From assembly GCA_905235955.1 (NCBI GenBank), contig CAJONN010000124.1, forward strand, positions 1-5,627: a stretch of 5,627 nucleotides of DNA. Reading direction: 5' to 3'. This document shows positions 1 through 5,627 of this stretch, one piece after another. Under the pieces are notes generated by a model. It saw nothing but the letters and a program-made list of their open reading frames with translations, searched no databases and was not told the DNA's origin. The translations under genes were made by a program, and so were the position numbers. The number at the start of each line of letters is the position of its first letter. Position 1 is the first letter of the stretch. Origin of the DNA: an uncultured Marinilabiliaceae bacterium (lineage in GTDB: Bacteria > Bacteroidota > Bacteroidia > Bacteroidales > Marinilabiliaceae).

Positions 1-29
1 TTCCAACAATTAGCACGAAACCCGATTTT
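1..29. repeat. 29-bp direct repeat, copy 1 (at window edge)
   Basis: The first 29 bases match 273-301 at 27 of 29 positions. The first 20 bases are identical and the mismatches are at positions 21 and 23 of the unit. Similarity stops right after base 29 (cacctcg here, ggggcgt after the other copy), so that end looks like a real unit boundary. The other end is cut by the window edge, so the repeat may be longer. The following bases up to about 60 are clearly more GC-rich than the rest of the window. No transposase or other gene is attached. Confidence 0.75.
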
Positions 30-104
30 CACCTCGCGGTTGTCGCCTTTGGCACGGAGCGTTAAGAAAATTATCGTAGTGGCAACAGCGACGAGTTCTT
101 TTTG

Positions 105-162
105 TTACTTTTTATTTCGCTACGCTCAATCATCGTTGAGTCTGTCGGCACAGAAAAAGTAA
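105..162. repeat. Nested inverted repeat in the intergenic region
   Basis: The outer arms are a perfect 9-bp inverted repeat, TTACTTTTT at 105-113 and AAAAAGTAA at 154-162. Inside them is a second hairpin, CTCAA at 125-129 and TTGAG at 136-140, with a 6-base loop. No T-tract follows on either strand, so this is not a standard intrinsic terminator. It could form a cruciform or RNA stem, or be the core of an interspersed intergenic repeat. Function is unknown. Confidence 0.5.
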
Positions 163-265
163 AAGACTAATGAAAAAGCCGTGTTTGGGGACTTGTTTGC
201 AGAACATTTCTACTTGCGAAACTTGAGTAAGAATATACAAAATGGCGAAAGAAATATAACCCACC

Positions 266-283
266 AATTGTCTTCCAACAATT
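266..283. repeat. Short hairpin at the edge of repeat copy 2
   Basis: AATTGT at 266-271 and ACAATT at 278-283 form a perfect 6-bp stem around a 6-base loop (cttcca). The stem straddles the left end of direct-repeat copy 2, which starts at 273 inside the loop. Copy 1 at the window start begins at the same point in the loop, so its matching half-stem, if present, lies outside the window. This is short enough to be chance on its own. Confidence 0.35.
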
Positions 284-301
284 AGCACGAAATCTGATTT
301 T
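273..301. repeat. 29-bp direct repeat, copy 2
   Basis: This is the second copy of the sequence at 1-29, with two mismatches (t for c at unit positions 21 and 23). The copies are 272 bp apart start to start and in the same orientation. Copy 2 lies just beyond the operon terminator. The spacing and the cut-off of copy 1 at the edge fit either a tandem array with a 272-bp period or a short repeat flanking a 243-bp segment. The window cannot separate these. Confidence 0.75.
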
Positions 302-314
302 GGGGCGTATATAC

Positions 315-350
315 AAAAAAAGATTGCCTGTTTGTGTCCAAGCAATCTTT
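315..350 (-). terminator. Intrinsic terminator of the four-gene operon
   Basis: Read on the minus strand, the sequence forms a perfect 9-bp stem, AAAGATTGC (350-342) with GCAATCTTT (327-319), around a 14-base loop. The 3' arm runs into an uninterrupted T-tract (plus-strand A run 315-321). It begins 14 bp after the TAA stop of the lipoprotein gene, the right place to end the operon transcript. On the plus strand the stem is followed by ATAAAATATT, so any activity in that direction would be weak. Confidence 0.88.
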
Positions 351-364
351 ATAAAATATTGTTA

Positions 365-1378
365 TTAATTGATAAACAGACCAATACGGAAACAGACGTT
401 TGGATGATGATCGTTGCCGGGTAACGGATCGCGTATGGCAGCCTGATACCTATTACCGGGACATGCACCGCCCATAAGGTTGTAGCCACCGCCACGCATC
501 ACGTAGTTGCTGCCACAGCGTTCTTGCGTCCATTCCCAATTGTTGCCTGCAAGGTCGTAAATATTGTTGGCTTTTGCTTGCTCATAGATGCCAGTATATT
601 TACCATTGGCACTGGGCGAAAAGTCATCGTCAGAATAATTGCCCCACGAGGTGCTATTGCGTGCAACATCTTCCATCGTTTTGCAACCCGAATCGATGAG
701 CCATTGGAGCACACAGTCCCAGTTGCAGCCCCACGGAAAGAATCCTTGCACGGTAGCATTGTCAGCGTAGAGATTTTCGCAAGCTTTGGTTGCATCTTGT
801 GGTGAAAATTGCACCCAAATACGTCCTGACTGACTTGGCGTAACAGGCTTACTTGCAGGTACATAATCAGATAGTGAACTACCGCCACCATAACTTGCTT
901 CGTAGCGCCCGATATAGAAACCACCATATAGTTTTACGCCTTTTAGCATCTGCTGATACGACGACAACGAGGTTTCATCGCTATAATTTGAGAGCCTATC
1001 GCCATTAGAAAAATAGCTACCAAATTCGCGCTGACCGAGTGCTGTTTGTGTAGTCGGAATCCAAACAAACTCACTACCATCAGGTCCTATTACAACAAGC
1101 CCTGTGTTAATGGTTTGCTCGTCTGCTTTCTCTGATACACTGAATCCTTGCGGTATATATGCTATATTGCCATCTTTGTCGATATATTGCTCTACGTCCT
1201 GACTTTTATTTTCTTCATCAACATCTACATCGTCAATATTTGATGATGGTTCTGACGGTTCTGCAATATTTAGCACATAGTCATCCTCTTCGTCAGGGTC
1301 TTTTGAACATGCAACCAGTTGCAGCACAAGTAATAACAATAAAAAGTTGGCAATATTTCTAAGCAGATTATTTAGCAT
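365..1378 (-). CDS. FGE-sulfatase/SUMF1-domain lipoprotein
   Basis: A 337-residue lipoprotein. A hydrophobic signal peptide (residues 11-23) ends in the lipobox LVAC with Cys24, followed by a very acidic linker (about 27-62) and an FGE-sulfatase (SUMF1-type, C-type-lectin-like fold) domain from about 92 to the end. Family signatures visible are GGFYIGRYEAS (152-162), the NxxSWGNY-type stretch near 241-248, YDLAGNNWEW (274-283), RGGGYN (295-300) and the terminal CFRIGLF (329-335, usually GFR). Formylglycine-generating enzymes use two cysteines spaced as CxxxxC before an AAR motif. Here only Cys306 sits near that place and no second one follows at that spacing, so sulfatase-activating chemistry is doubtful; a binding or structural role is more likely. 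The mature part has seven further cysteines (200, 218, 222, 232, 288, 306, 329), which may form disulfides. The ATG lies inside the end of the nitroreductase gene (11-bp overlap), suggesting coupled translation; AGGAT lies directly before it. Domain call is firm; function and ligand are unknown. Confidence 0.9.
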   Translation of the reverse strand: MLNNLLRNIANFLLLLLVLQLVACSKDPDEEDDYVLNIAEPSEPSSNIDDVDVDEENKSQDVEQYIDKDGNIAYIPQGFSVSEKADEQTINTGLVVIGPDGSEFVWIPTTQTALGQREFGSYFSNGDRLSNYSDETSLSSYQQMLKGVKLYGGFYIGRYEASYGGGSSLSDYVPASKPVTPSQSGRIWVQFSPQDATKACENLYADNATVQGFFPWGCNWDCVLQWLIDSGCKTMEDVARNSTSWGNYSDDDFSPSANGKYTGIYEQAKANNIYDLAGNNWEWTQERCGSNYVMRGGGYNLMGGACPGNRYQAAIRDPLPGNDHHPNVCFRIGLFIN

Positions 1379-1994
1379 ATCCTACCGGATTGTTCATCAA
1401 AGGTACTTGAGTATCATCAAGCCCAAGCAATTTTTTCAGTCCATTGTCGTCCATTGTTGCACGTGGGCGAGTAATCAAGCCAGTACCAGCACAGAAGATG
1501 TTGATATTTTCTGATACTATGCCTGCATCTATAGCCATCATAGTTTTCGAACGTGGGTCGTTGCTGCCAAATTTCTTTTCATCGGCTACAATGAGCAAGC
1601 TAACTGGGGCACCAAGCACCCAATCTTGCGGACCAGCAATGAGTTTTCGATGGTCGCCTTTAGCTATTGGCTTTAGGCTGTTCTCTTTGTTCAGATATTC
1701 GCTCACGCCATCAGCTGTGAAGACAAAGACGCGTATTTCCTGAAGGTTGCGTGCGGTAGGCGATGTAAGTCTGCCATCTTCTCTGTTGATACCTATAGCT
1801 GCAAAAAGCAGATTTGAGAGGTCTTGATCAGTGAGCATACGGCTACTATATTCGTTGCCCGAGCTACGGCTCCAAAGGGTTTCGATTACTGTTTTTCCAC
1901 CTTTTTTTTGTGGATTGGGCAATTTAGTGTTTTGTGCAACACACGAACCTGAAAGTATTGCTGCTACCATGATAGAAAATATTGTTTTTTTCAT
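1368..1994 (-). CDS. Exported nitroreductase-family (FMN) protein
   Basis: A 208-residue protein of the nitroreductase/SagB-type oxidoreductase fold, which binds FMN and usually works as a dimer with NAD(P)H as donor. Residues 1-20 form a signal peptide (MKK, hydrophobic core, likely cut after CVA), placing it in the periplasm. Cys18 does not sit in a good lipobox, but a lipoprotein is not excluded. Visible family features are the FMN-phosphate-type stretch WSRSSGNEYS (41-50), SPTARNLQEIRVFV (78-91) matching the usual PSAxNxQ segment, GAPVSLLIVAD (128-138), MAIDAGIVSENINIFCAGTGL (within 153-173), and the terminal NNPVGYAK (201-208), where the family usually has a PVGYPK-like end. Length and ends look complete. 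It starts 21 bp after the floA stop with no clear Shine-Dalgarno sequence. The natural substrate cannot be predicted; related Bacteroidales proteins are only annotated as nitroreductase family. Confidence 0.92.
   Translation of the reverse strand: MKKTIFSIMVAAILSGSCVAQNTKLPNPQKKGGKTVIETLWSRSSGNEYSSRMLTDQDLSNLLFAAIGINREDGRLTSPTARNLQEIRVFVFTADGVSEYLNKENSLKPIAKGDHRKLIAGPQDWVLGAPVSLLIVADEKKFGSNDPRSKTMMAIDAGIVSENINIFCAGTGLITRPRATMDDNGLKKLLGLDDTQVPLMNNPVGYAK
1398..1431 (-). promoter_or_regulatory. Possible internal Bacteroidota promoter before the lipoprotein gene
   Basis: On the minus strand TACCTTTG (1405-1398) matches the TAnnTTTG -7 box of the Bacteroidota primary sigma factor. ATTG (1431-1428) lies 22 bases upstream as a weak -33 element. 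The -7 box ends 19 bp before the lipoprotein start codon. A single TAnnTTTG is expected about once by chance in a window this size per strand, so only its position speaks for it. Confidence 0.3.
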
Positions 1995-2015
1995 TGCTTT
2001 TTGTGAATAGGTTAT

Positions 2016-2987
2016 TTATTTATTGACTTGTTGTGGCTTTGCTATCGACTGACGCATAGCTGTGTCGGCCTCCACATTTTTATATTTTACATAGTCCATT
2101 ATACCCAAATTGCCGTTGCGGAATGCTTCGGCCATTGCACGAGGTACTTCAGCTTCAGCCTCTATCACCTTAGCGCGAGCCTCTTGTGCCTTAGCCTTCA
2201 TCTCTTGCTCAAGAGCAACAGCCATTGCTCTGCGCTCTTCGGCTTTAGCCTGAGCTATGTTTTTGTCGGCTTCGGCTTGATCTATTTGCAATCCGGCACC
2301 AATATTTTTACCTATATCAATATCAGCAATATCAATAGAGAGAATCTCAAAAGCTGTACCTGCATCCAGACCTTTTTCGAGCACAACTTTTGATATGCTA
2401 TCCGGATTTTCGAGCACTCTTTTGTGCGAATCAGCCGAACCTATTGATGACACAATACCTTCGCCTACACGAGCCAAAACTGTCTCTTCGCCGGCACCGC
2501 CCACCAACTGTTTGATGTTGGCACGCACTGTAACACGAGCCTTAGCTATGAGCTGTATACCGTTTTTAGCAACCGCTGTAACTGGCGGTGTGTCAATTAC
2601 TTTTGGATTTACCGACATCTGTACTGCCTGAAATACATCGCGTCCAGCAAGGTCGATAGCTGTAGCCATCTGAAACGAAAGTTCGATATTAGCTTTGTTG
2701 GCTGAAACAAGTGCGTGAACAACATTGCGCACATGGCCACCAGCCAAATAGTGAGCCTCAAGTTCATCTCTGCGAATTTGGGTAATTCCGGCTTTGTGTG
2801 CCTCTATCATTGCTTGCACTATAATGCTTGGTGGCACTTTGCGTATGCGCATAAGCATAAGTTGCAAAAGCGATACATGCACTCCTGATACTATGGCCGA
2901 AAACCACAAAACGATAGGCACATAATAGAGGAATACAATAATAAAGACTACTATAAGTACAAATAGTCCAACTGTTGCTAATTCCAT
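2016..2987 (-). CDS. floA: Flotillin-like protein FloA
   Basis: A 323-residue protein close to the usual length of bacterial FloA (UPF0365 family; about 330 residues in Bacillus subtilis). FloA is an inner-membrane SPFH-type scaffold that organises membrane microdomains and affects membrane fluidity, secretion and signalling. The N-terminus is a long hydrophobic anchor (about 5-46). The family core follows: [18 protein letters not shown] (46-63), [19 protein letters not shown] (66-84), [20 protein letters not shown] (112-131), an SPFH/PHB region to about 233, then an Ala/Glu-rich coiled-coil segment (about 234-288) typical of flotillins, and the conserved [13 protein letters not shown] tail (292-304). 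It starts 31 bp after the stop of the SPOR-protein gene, without a recognisable Shine-Dalgarno sequence or own -7 box, so it is probably read from the upstream promoter. The NfeD-type partner gene often adjacent to floA is not in this window. Confidence 0.96.
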   Translation of the reverse strand: MELATVGLFVLIVVFIIVFLYYVPIVLWFSAIVSGVHVSLLQLMLMRIRKVPPSIIVQAMIEAHKAGITQIRRDELEAHYLAGGHVRNVVHALVSANKANIELSFQMATAIDLAGRDVFQAVQMSVNPKVIDTPPVTAVAKNGIQLIAKARVTVRANIKQLVGGAGEETVLARVGEGIVSSIGSADSHKRVLENPDSISKVVLEKGLDAGTAFEILSIDIADIDIGKNIGAGLQIDQAEADKNIAQAKAEERRAMAVALEQEMKAKAQEARAKVIEAEAEVPRAMAEAFRNGNLGIMDYVKYKNVEADTAMRQSIAKPQQVNK

Positions 2988-3018
2988 AGTAAAAATTTAG
3001 TTATATGTTTATAATTAT

Positions 3019-5529
3019 CTATTTTTCAGCCTTTTGAGCCACACTTATCTTTACCTGTTGCCCGTTGAGGAAGGCTACTATAAATGCGCCGTCAAACGAT
3101 GCTTTTGTTTCACTAAGTTGTGCTGCTGCTTCATTGTAGGTACGATATGCTCCACCATAATATTTTATCAGCCCCTTGTCTGGTAAGGCTACTGATGTTA
3201 TGGTATCAAAGTGCAAGAGTTTGCTCTCGTCAGGTGTATTTCTGAACACGCCTATCTGTATCCGATAAACAGGTCGGTCAGCACCAAATACGGGTTGTGT
3301 CGCATCGCCTGTGGTAGCTGTTGTTGCTTGAGGTTGCTGCTTTGTTATGGTAGTAACTTCAGCTGGCTTCACTTCAAGTTTTTCCTCTTCTACTACAGCC
3401 TCTATTTTTTTCTCATCGTCAGCACTGATGGTAAATATGTTGTCGCCTCGCTTAGCAGTTTCTTCGTTGACCGAACGAAACGAAGTAACCACCGACATTG
3501 GCTCTGACGATTTATTTTTTTGTGGCAATAAGAATGAACCATCGGCGTGCGAAGCGTAACGATTCAACGCTTCAGTATAGGTTGTTATGCCGCGTTTCTT
3601 CATTACACCAGCTTTTTGCATTGCATCAAGTCCGTTGCTGATGCGCACATTCTCAACCAATGCATAGTCGCGCACTGCCGATTTGCGCAATACATTTACT
3701 TCAGTAAAATCTACATCAGGCTCAGCTTCAACTATCTCAGCATAGCGGTCGTCAAAAATGTCGAATTTTTGGTCGAGTGCTTTGCAATACAACACAGCCG
3801 AAGCCTGCGCTATATAGTCGGCTTGCTCAGCATCGGCAATGCGTGGTACCTCTATTGCCAATATACCAGCCCAAGCATAGAGGCTGTCGGCAAGTAGCAA
3901 GTCTGTGCGTTCGTCAGCATTGAAAACTGTGGTATAAAGATGCCTATTTTGCTTGTGTGCCTCGTCGAATGGCACTACTGAGTACATTTCAAAATTTTCT
4001 GGTTTGAGCAATTCATCCCAATTAAATTTTGGTGCATTGCTCTGCAATACTACTTGCGACAACGATGTATATTCACCGTTGGCAACAAGCTGTTCTATTT
4101 TTGCTATCTCTATTTTCCTTACCTTGTCGCTCTGTGCCTTTATTTCATCTTCGAGGTTATAAACAACGCGTTCTATTTTTAGCACTTCAGATATTATCTC
4201 ATTGCGTTTGTCGTCAGATGTTGTCTTTGTAAACTCTTTGCGCATAGCTGCCATTTCGGCCGACAAGCTATCTTTTTTCTGCTCTTGTGCATACACTTGC
4301 CTATATAGTTCACGTGCCTCACTACTGCGGAAGTGTTCCCACTGCGAGTAATGAAGCGAGTCGTTTATTATAAAGTCGAATTTTTTCTGTTCTTTGCTTA
4401 CGCTGAATGTTGTTTTGCGCACACCAGCAGCCGTTACATCATCCCTAAATTTAGCCAATGATGGATCGATGCTCAATTTAGCTACTTGCCGTATCTCTTC
4501 AGTATTTTGCGCAAATGAACGTATTACTGATTCGTCCCACAATATTTCATACACCACAAGCGAGTCGGTGCTTGTTTCCCTATTGGAAGCAAACCATGCT
4601 TTCTTCCTAAATTCATCACCCACAAAAAGAAAGTCGTCGAAGGCCGAGTTGAATGGTACGCCAAGGTTTATGGGCTCAGAAAATGTGCGAGTATCGAGGT
4701 CGTATGTAGTGCGATATATGTCGAATCCGCCCATACCACCGGGGCGGTCAGAAGCAAAGTAGAGCGTCGAACCGTCGGTCATCATAACAGGCATTTTGTT
4801 GTTACTCTCTGACTCCAATCCACTAAGCAACATCATATCGCTCCAGCCATCAAGCAGTTTTTCCATTTTATAGAGCTGCTCATTCTCATTGTTGTCAGTA
4901 TGCGAAAAATAGATAGCATCGCCACGCTCTGTACGATACAACACGCCATTAGGGTCGATGTCCGATTCAAAAAATGTACTATTGCGAGTTATTACACCAA
5001 CCTCTTTTGAAGGATTGTAAACGTAGAGCAAACTATCTGGCGTAACTCTATATTTGTCTATCACACGCACATTGAATAACTTAGAAGCCAATGGAATAGA
5101 GTTTTGACATTGTGTGCGCCATGTGTTAGCTTGCTCTATCATCTGTACGTTTTTAGCTGTGCGCAAATATTTATCAAATGAAGCTATAGCTTGTTCAAAC
5201 TCATATTGCAACTGATAAGCACGCCCTAAATAGTAATAAGTGTCATTATTGTGCATTTTAAGTTGCGAAAACTTAAGTCTACGAATGCCATCTGACACAT
5301 TTTTACGACTCATTACATAAGCTGCGCCCAAATAAAAATTGGTTTTAGCATCGCGTTCGTTGGTGCGCAATACAGCTTCGAGAGCTTCGGCACACTCAGT
5401 GTATTCTTGCCTATCGAAAAGATTGATGGCAGGTTTTATATTAGCTTGAGAAAAGACTGATGTAGTTACAAAAGCTACAAGAGCTATAATTATTAGTTTT
5501 CGAATTGGTGAAAATATTTTAAAAATCAT
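3019..5529 (-). CDS. Exported TPR / PD40 beta-propeller / SPOR-domain protein
   Basis: An 836-residue exported protein counted from the ATG at 5529. An in-frame TTG at 5538 would add three residues, but the ATG gives a better distance from the promoter and a normal signal peptide (about 1-28, ending VFSQ). Domains in order: TPR-like helices (about 34-127); a PD40/WD40-like propeller region with blades around 205-222, 256-272 (YFASDRPGGMGGFDIY type) and 310-329, including the NSAFDDFLFVGD segment; a charged, probably coiled-coil stretch (about 400-479); a region without a recognised domain to about 700; a Thr/Gln/Glu-rich linker (about 701-747); and a C-terminal SPOR domain (about 754-830), seen from YRIQIGVF, YYGGAYRTYNEAAAQL and DGAFIVAFLNG. 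SPOR domains bind peptidoglycan glycan strands lacking stem peptides, typically at division sites. TPR plus PD40 resembles PorE of the type IX secretion system, which instead ends in an OmpA-type domain. First gene of the operon. Domain calls are firm; the precise role is unknown. Confidence 0.9.
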   Translation of the reverse strand: MIFKIFSPIRKLIIIALVAFVTTSVFSQANIKPAINLFDRQEYTECAEALEAVLRTNERDAKTNFYLGAAYVMSRKNVSDGIRRLKFSQLKMHNNDTYYYLGRAYQLQYEFEQAIASFDKYLRTAKNVQMIEQANTWRTQCQNSIPLASKLFNVRVIDKYRVTPDSLLYVYNPSKEVGVITRNSTFFESDIDPNGVLYRTERGDAIYFSHTDNNENEQLYKMEKLLDGWSDMMLLSGLESESNNKMPVMMTDGSTLYFASDRPGGMGGFDIYRTTYDLDTRTFSEPINLGVPFNSAFDDFLFVGDEFRKKAWFASNRETSTDSLVVYEILWDESVIRSFAQNTEEIRQVAKLSIDPSLAKFRDDVTAAGVRKTTFSVSKEQKKFDFIINDSLHYSQWEHFRSSEARELYRQVYAQEQKKDSLSAEMAAMRKEFTKTTSDDKRNEIISEVLKIERVVYNLEDEIKAQSDKVRKIEIAKIEQLVANGEYTSLSQVVLQSNAPKFNWDELLKPENFEMYSVVPFDEAHKQNRHLYTTVFNADERTDLLLADSLYAWAGILAIEVPRIADAEQADYIAQASAVLYCKALDQKFDIFDDRYAEIVEAEPDVDFTEVNVLRKSAVRDYALVENVRISNGLDAMQKAGVMKKRGITTYTEALNRYASHADGSFLLPQKNKSSEPMSVVTSFRSVNEETAKRGDNIFTISADDEKKIEAVVEEEKLEVKPAEVTTITKQQPQATTATTGDATQPVFGADRPVYRIQIGVFRNTPDESKLLHFDTITSVALPDKGLIKYYGGAYRTYNEAAAQLSETKASFDGAFIVAFLNGQQVKISVAQKAEK

Positions 5530-5551
5530 TTTTGTCAATAATTAACAACTG

Positions 5552-5584
5552 CAAAGATAAAAATTTTTAAGTGTGTTATATTAA
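5552..5584 (-). promoter_or_regulatory. Bacteroidota-type promoter of the operon
   Basis: On the minus strand TATCTTTG (5559-5552) is an exact match to the TAnnTTTG -7 consensus of the Bacteroidota primary sigma factor. TTAA (5584-5581), 21 bases upstream, is a weak -33 element (consensus TTTG). Transcription would start around 5544-5548, giving a leader of about 15-20 bases before the ATG at 5529 and under 12 before the TTG at 5538. The rest of 5530-5627 is very AT-rich, codes for nothing visible, and has only a short ATCAA-ctaa-TTGAT palindrome at 5598-5611. Confidence 0.65.
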
Positions 5585-5627
5585 CGATTTTATTCATATC
5601 AACTAATTGATTTATCTGATTTAGTAT

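Larger units (their letters stand above)
1..314. other. Non-coding repeat-bearing intergenic region
   Basis: No convincing gene is present. The region carries the two 29-bp direct repeats, the nested inverted repeat at 105-162 and the small hairpin at 266-283. Two open stretches exist. One is a 71-codon minus-strand frame (130-345) whose start codon lies inside the terminator stem and whose predicted product is Phe/Leu/Cys-rich with no domain. The other is a plus-strand frame, 1-162, open at the window edge, that runs through the inverted repeat. Both look like by-products of repetitive non-coding DNA. The left 60 bases are notably GC-richer than the rest. Confidence 0.6.

Noticed and set aside
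1..162. Plus-strand frame open from the window edge to a TAA at 160-162
   Set aside because: About 53 codons with no recognisable domain, running across direct repeat copy 1 and the nested inverted repeat. It could be the tail of a gene from the left, but nothing supports that.
130..345. A 71-codon minus-strand open frame in the intergenic region
   Set aside because: Its start codon lies inside the operon terminator stem, it runs through direct repeat copy 2 and half of the nested inverted repeat, and the product has no recognisable domain. Best read as a chance frame in repetitive DNA.
1..364. CRISPR array or insertion-sequence remnant
   Set aside because: Only two repeat copies 272 bp apart, too far for CRISPR spacers, and no transposase fragment or flanking terminal inverted repeats are visible.
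499..927. Long minus-strand frame (142 codons) inside the lipoprotein gene
   Set aside because: Entirely inside the FGE-domain gene in another frame, with no coherent protein features.
2028..2631. Two plus-strand frames opposite floA
   Set aside because: They mirror the Ala/Glu-rich floA coding sequence; no independent evidence of coding.
4394..4762. Plus-strand frame of 122 codons opposite the SPOR-protein gene
   Set aside because: Antisense shadow of a well-supported gene; Ser/Asn-rich product with no motif and no promoter signal.
5598..5611. Small palindrome ATCAA-ctaa-TTGAT upstream of the promoter
   Set aside because: A 5-bp stem in very AT-rich DNA is expected by chance and there is no regulator gene nearby to connect it to.

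Overview
The window looks like chromosomal DNA of a Bacteroidota bacterium, probably of the order Bacteroidales. The grounds are a TAnnTTTG-type -7 promoter box, weak or absent Shine-Dalgarno sequences, AT-rich gene spacers, a TPR/PD40/SPOR envelope protein, a Bacteroidales-style exported nitroreductase, and a lipoprotein with an acidic stretch right after the lipidated cysteine. Genus and species cannot be told from the sequence.

Layout, in the direction of transcription (all genes are on the minus strand, so right to left). Positions 5530-5627 hold an AT-rich promoter region with a good -7 box at 5552-5559. Then come four tightly packed genes: a large exported protein with TPR, PD40 beta-propeller and C-terminal SPOR domains (3019-5529); floA, a flotillin-like membrane scaffold protein (2016-2987); an exported FMN nitroreductase-family protein (1368-1994); and a lipoprotein with an FGE-sulfatase/SUMF1-type domain (365-1378). 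The spacers are 31 and 21 bp, and the last two genes overlap by 11 bp. A strong intrinsic terminator at 315-350 lies 14 bp after the last stop codon. Promoter, four genes and terminator therefore form one apparently complete operon.

Positions 1-314 hold no convincing gene. They carry a 29-bp direct repeat (27/29 identical) at 1-29 and 273-301 and a nested inverted repeat at 105-162. This looks like intergenic repetitive DNA, possibly a tandem unit of about 272 bp that continues beyond the left edge.

How the genes may work together (inference): all four products are predicted to be in the envelope. The SPOR protein would bind septal or denuded peptidoglycan, FloA would organise inner-membrane microdomains, the nitroreductase would be a periplasmic flavoprotein, and the lipoprotein may sit on the cell surface. 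No mobile element, CRISPR array, tRNA or rRNA is visible. The window does not contain an obviously new defence or mobile system. The most unusual points are the gene combination itself, the SPOR domain on a PorE-like scaffold, and the repeat block downstream.
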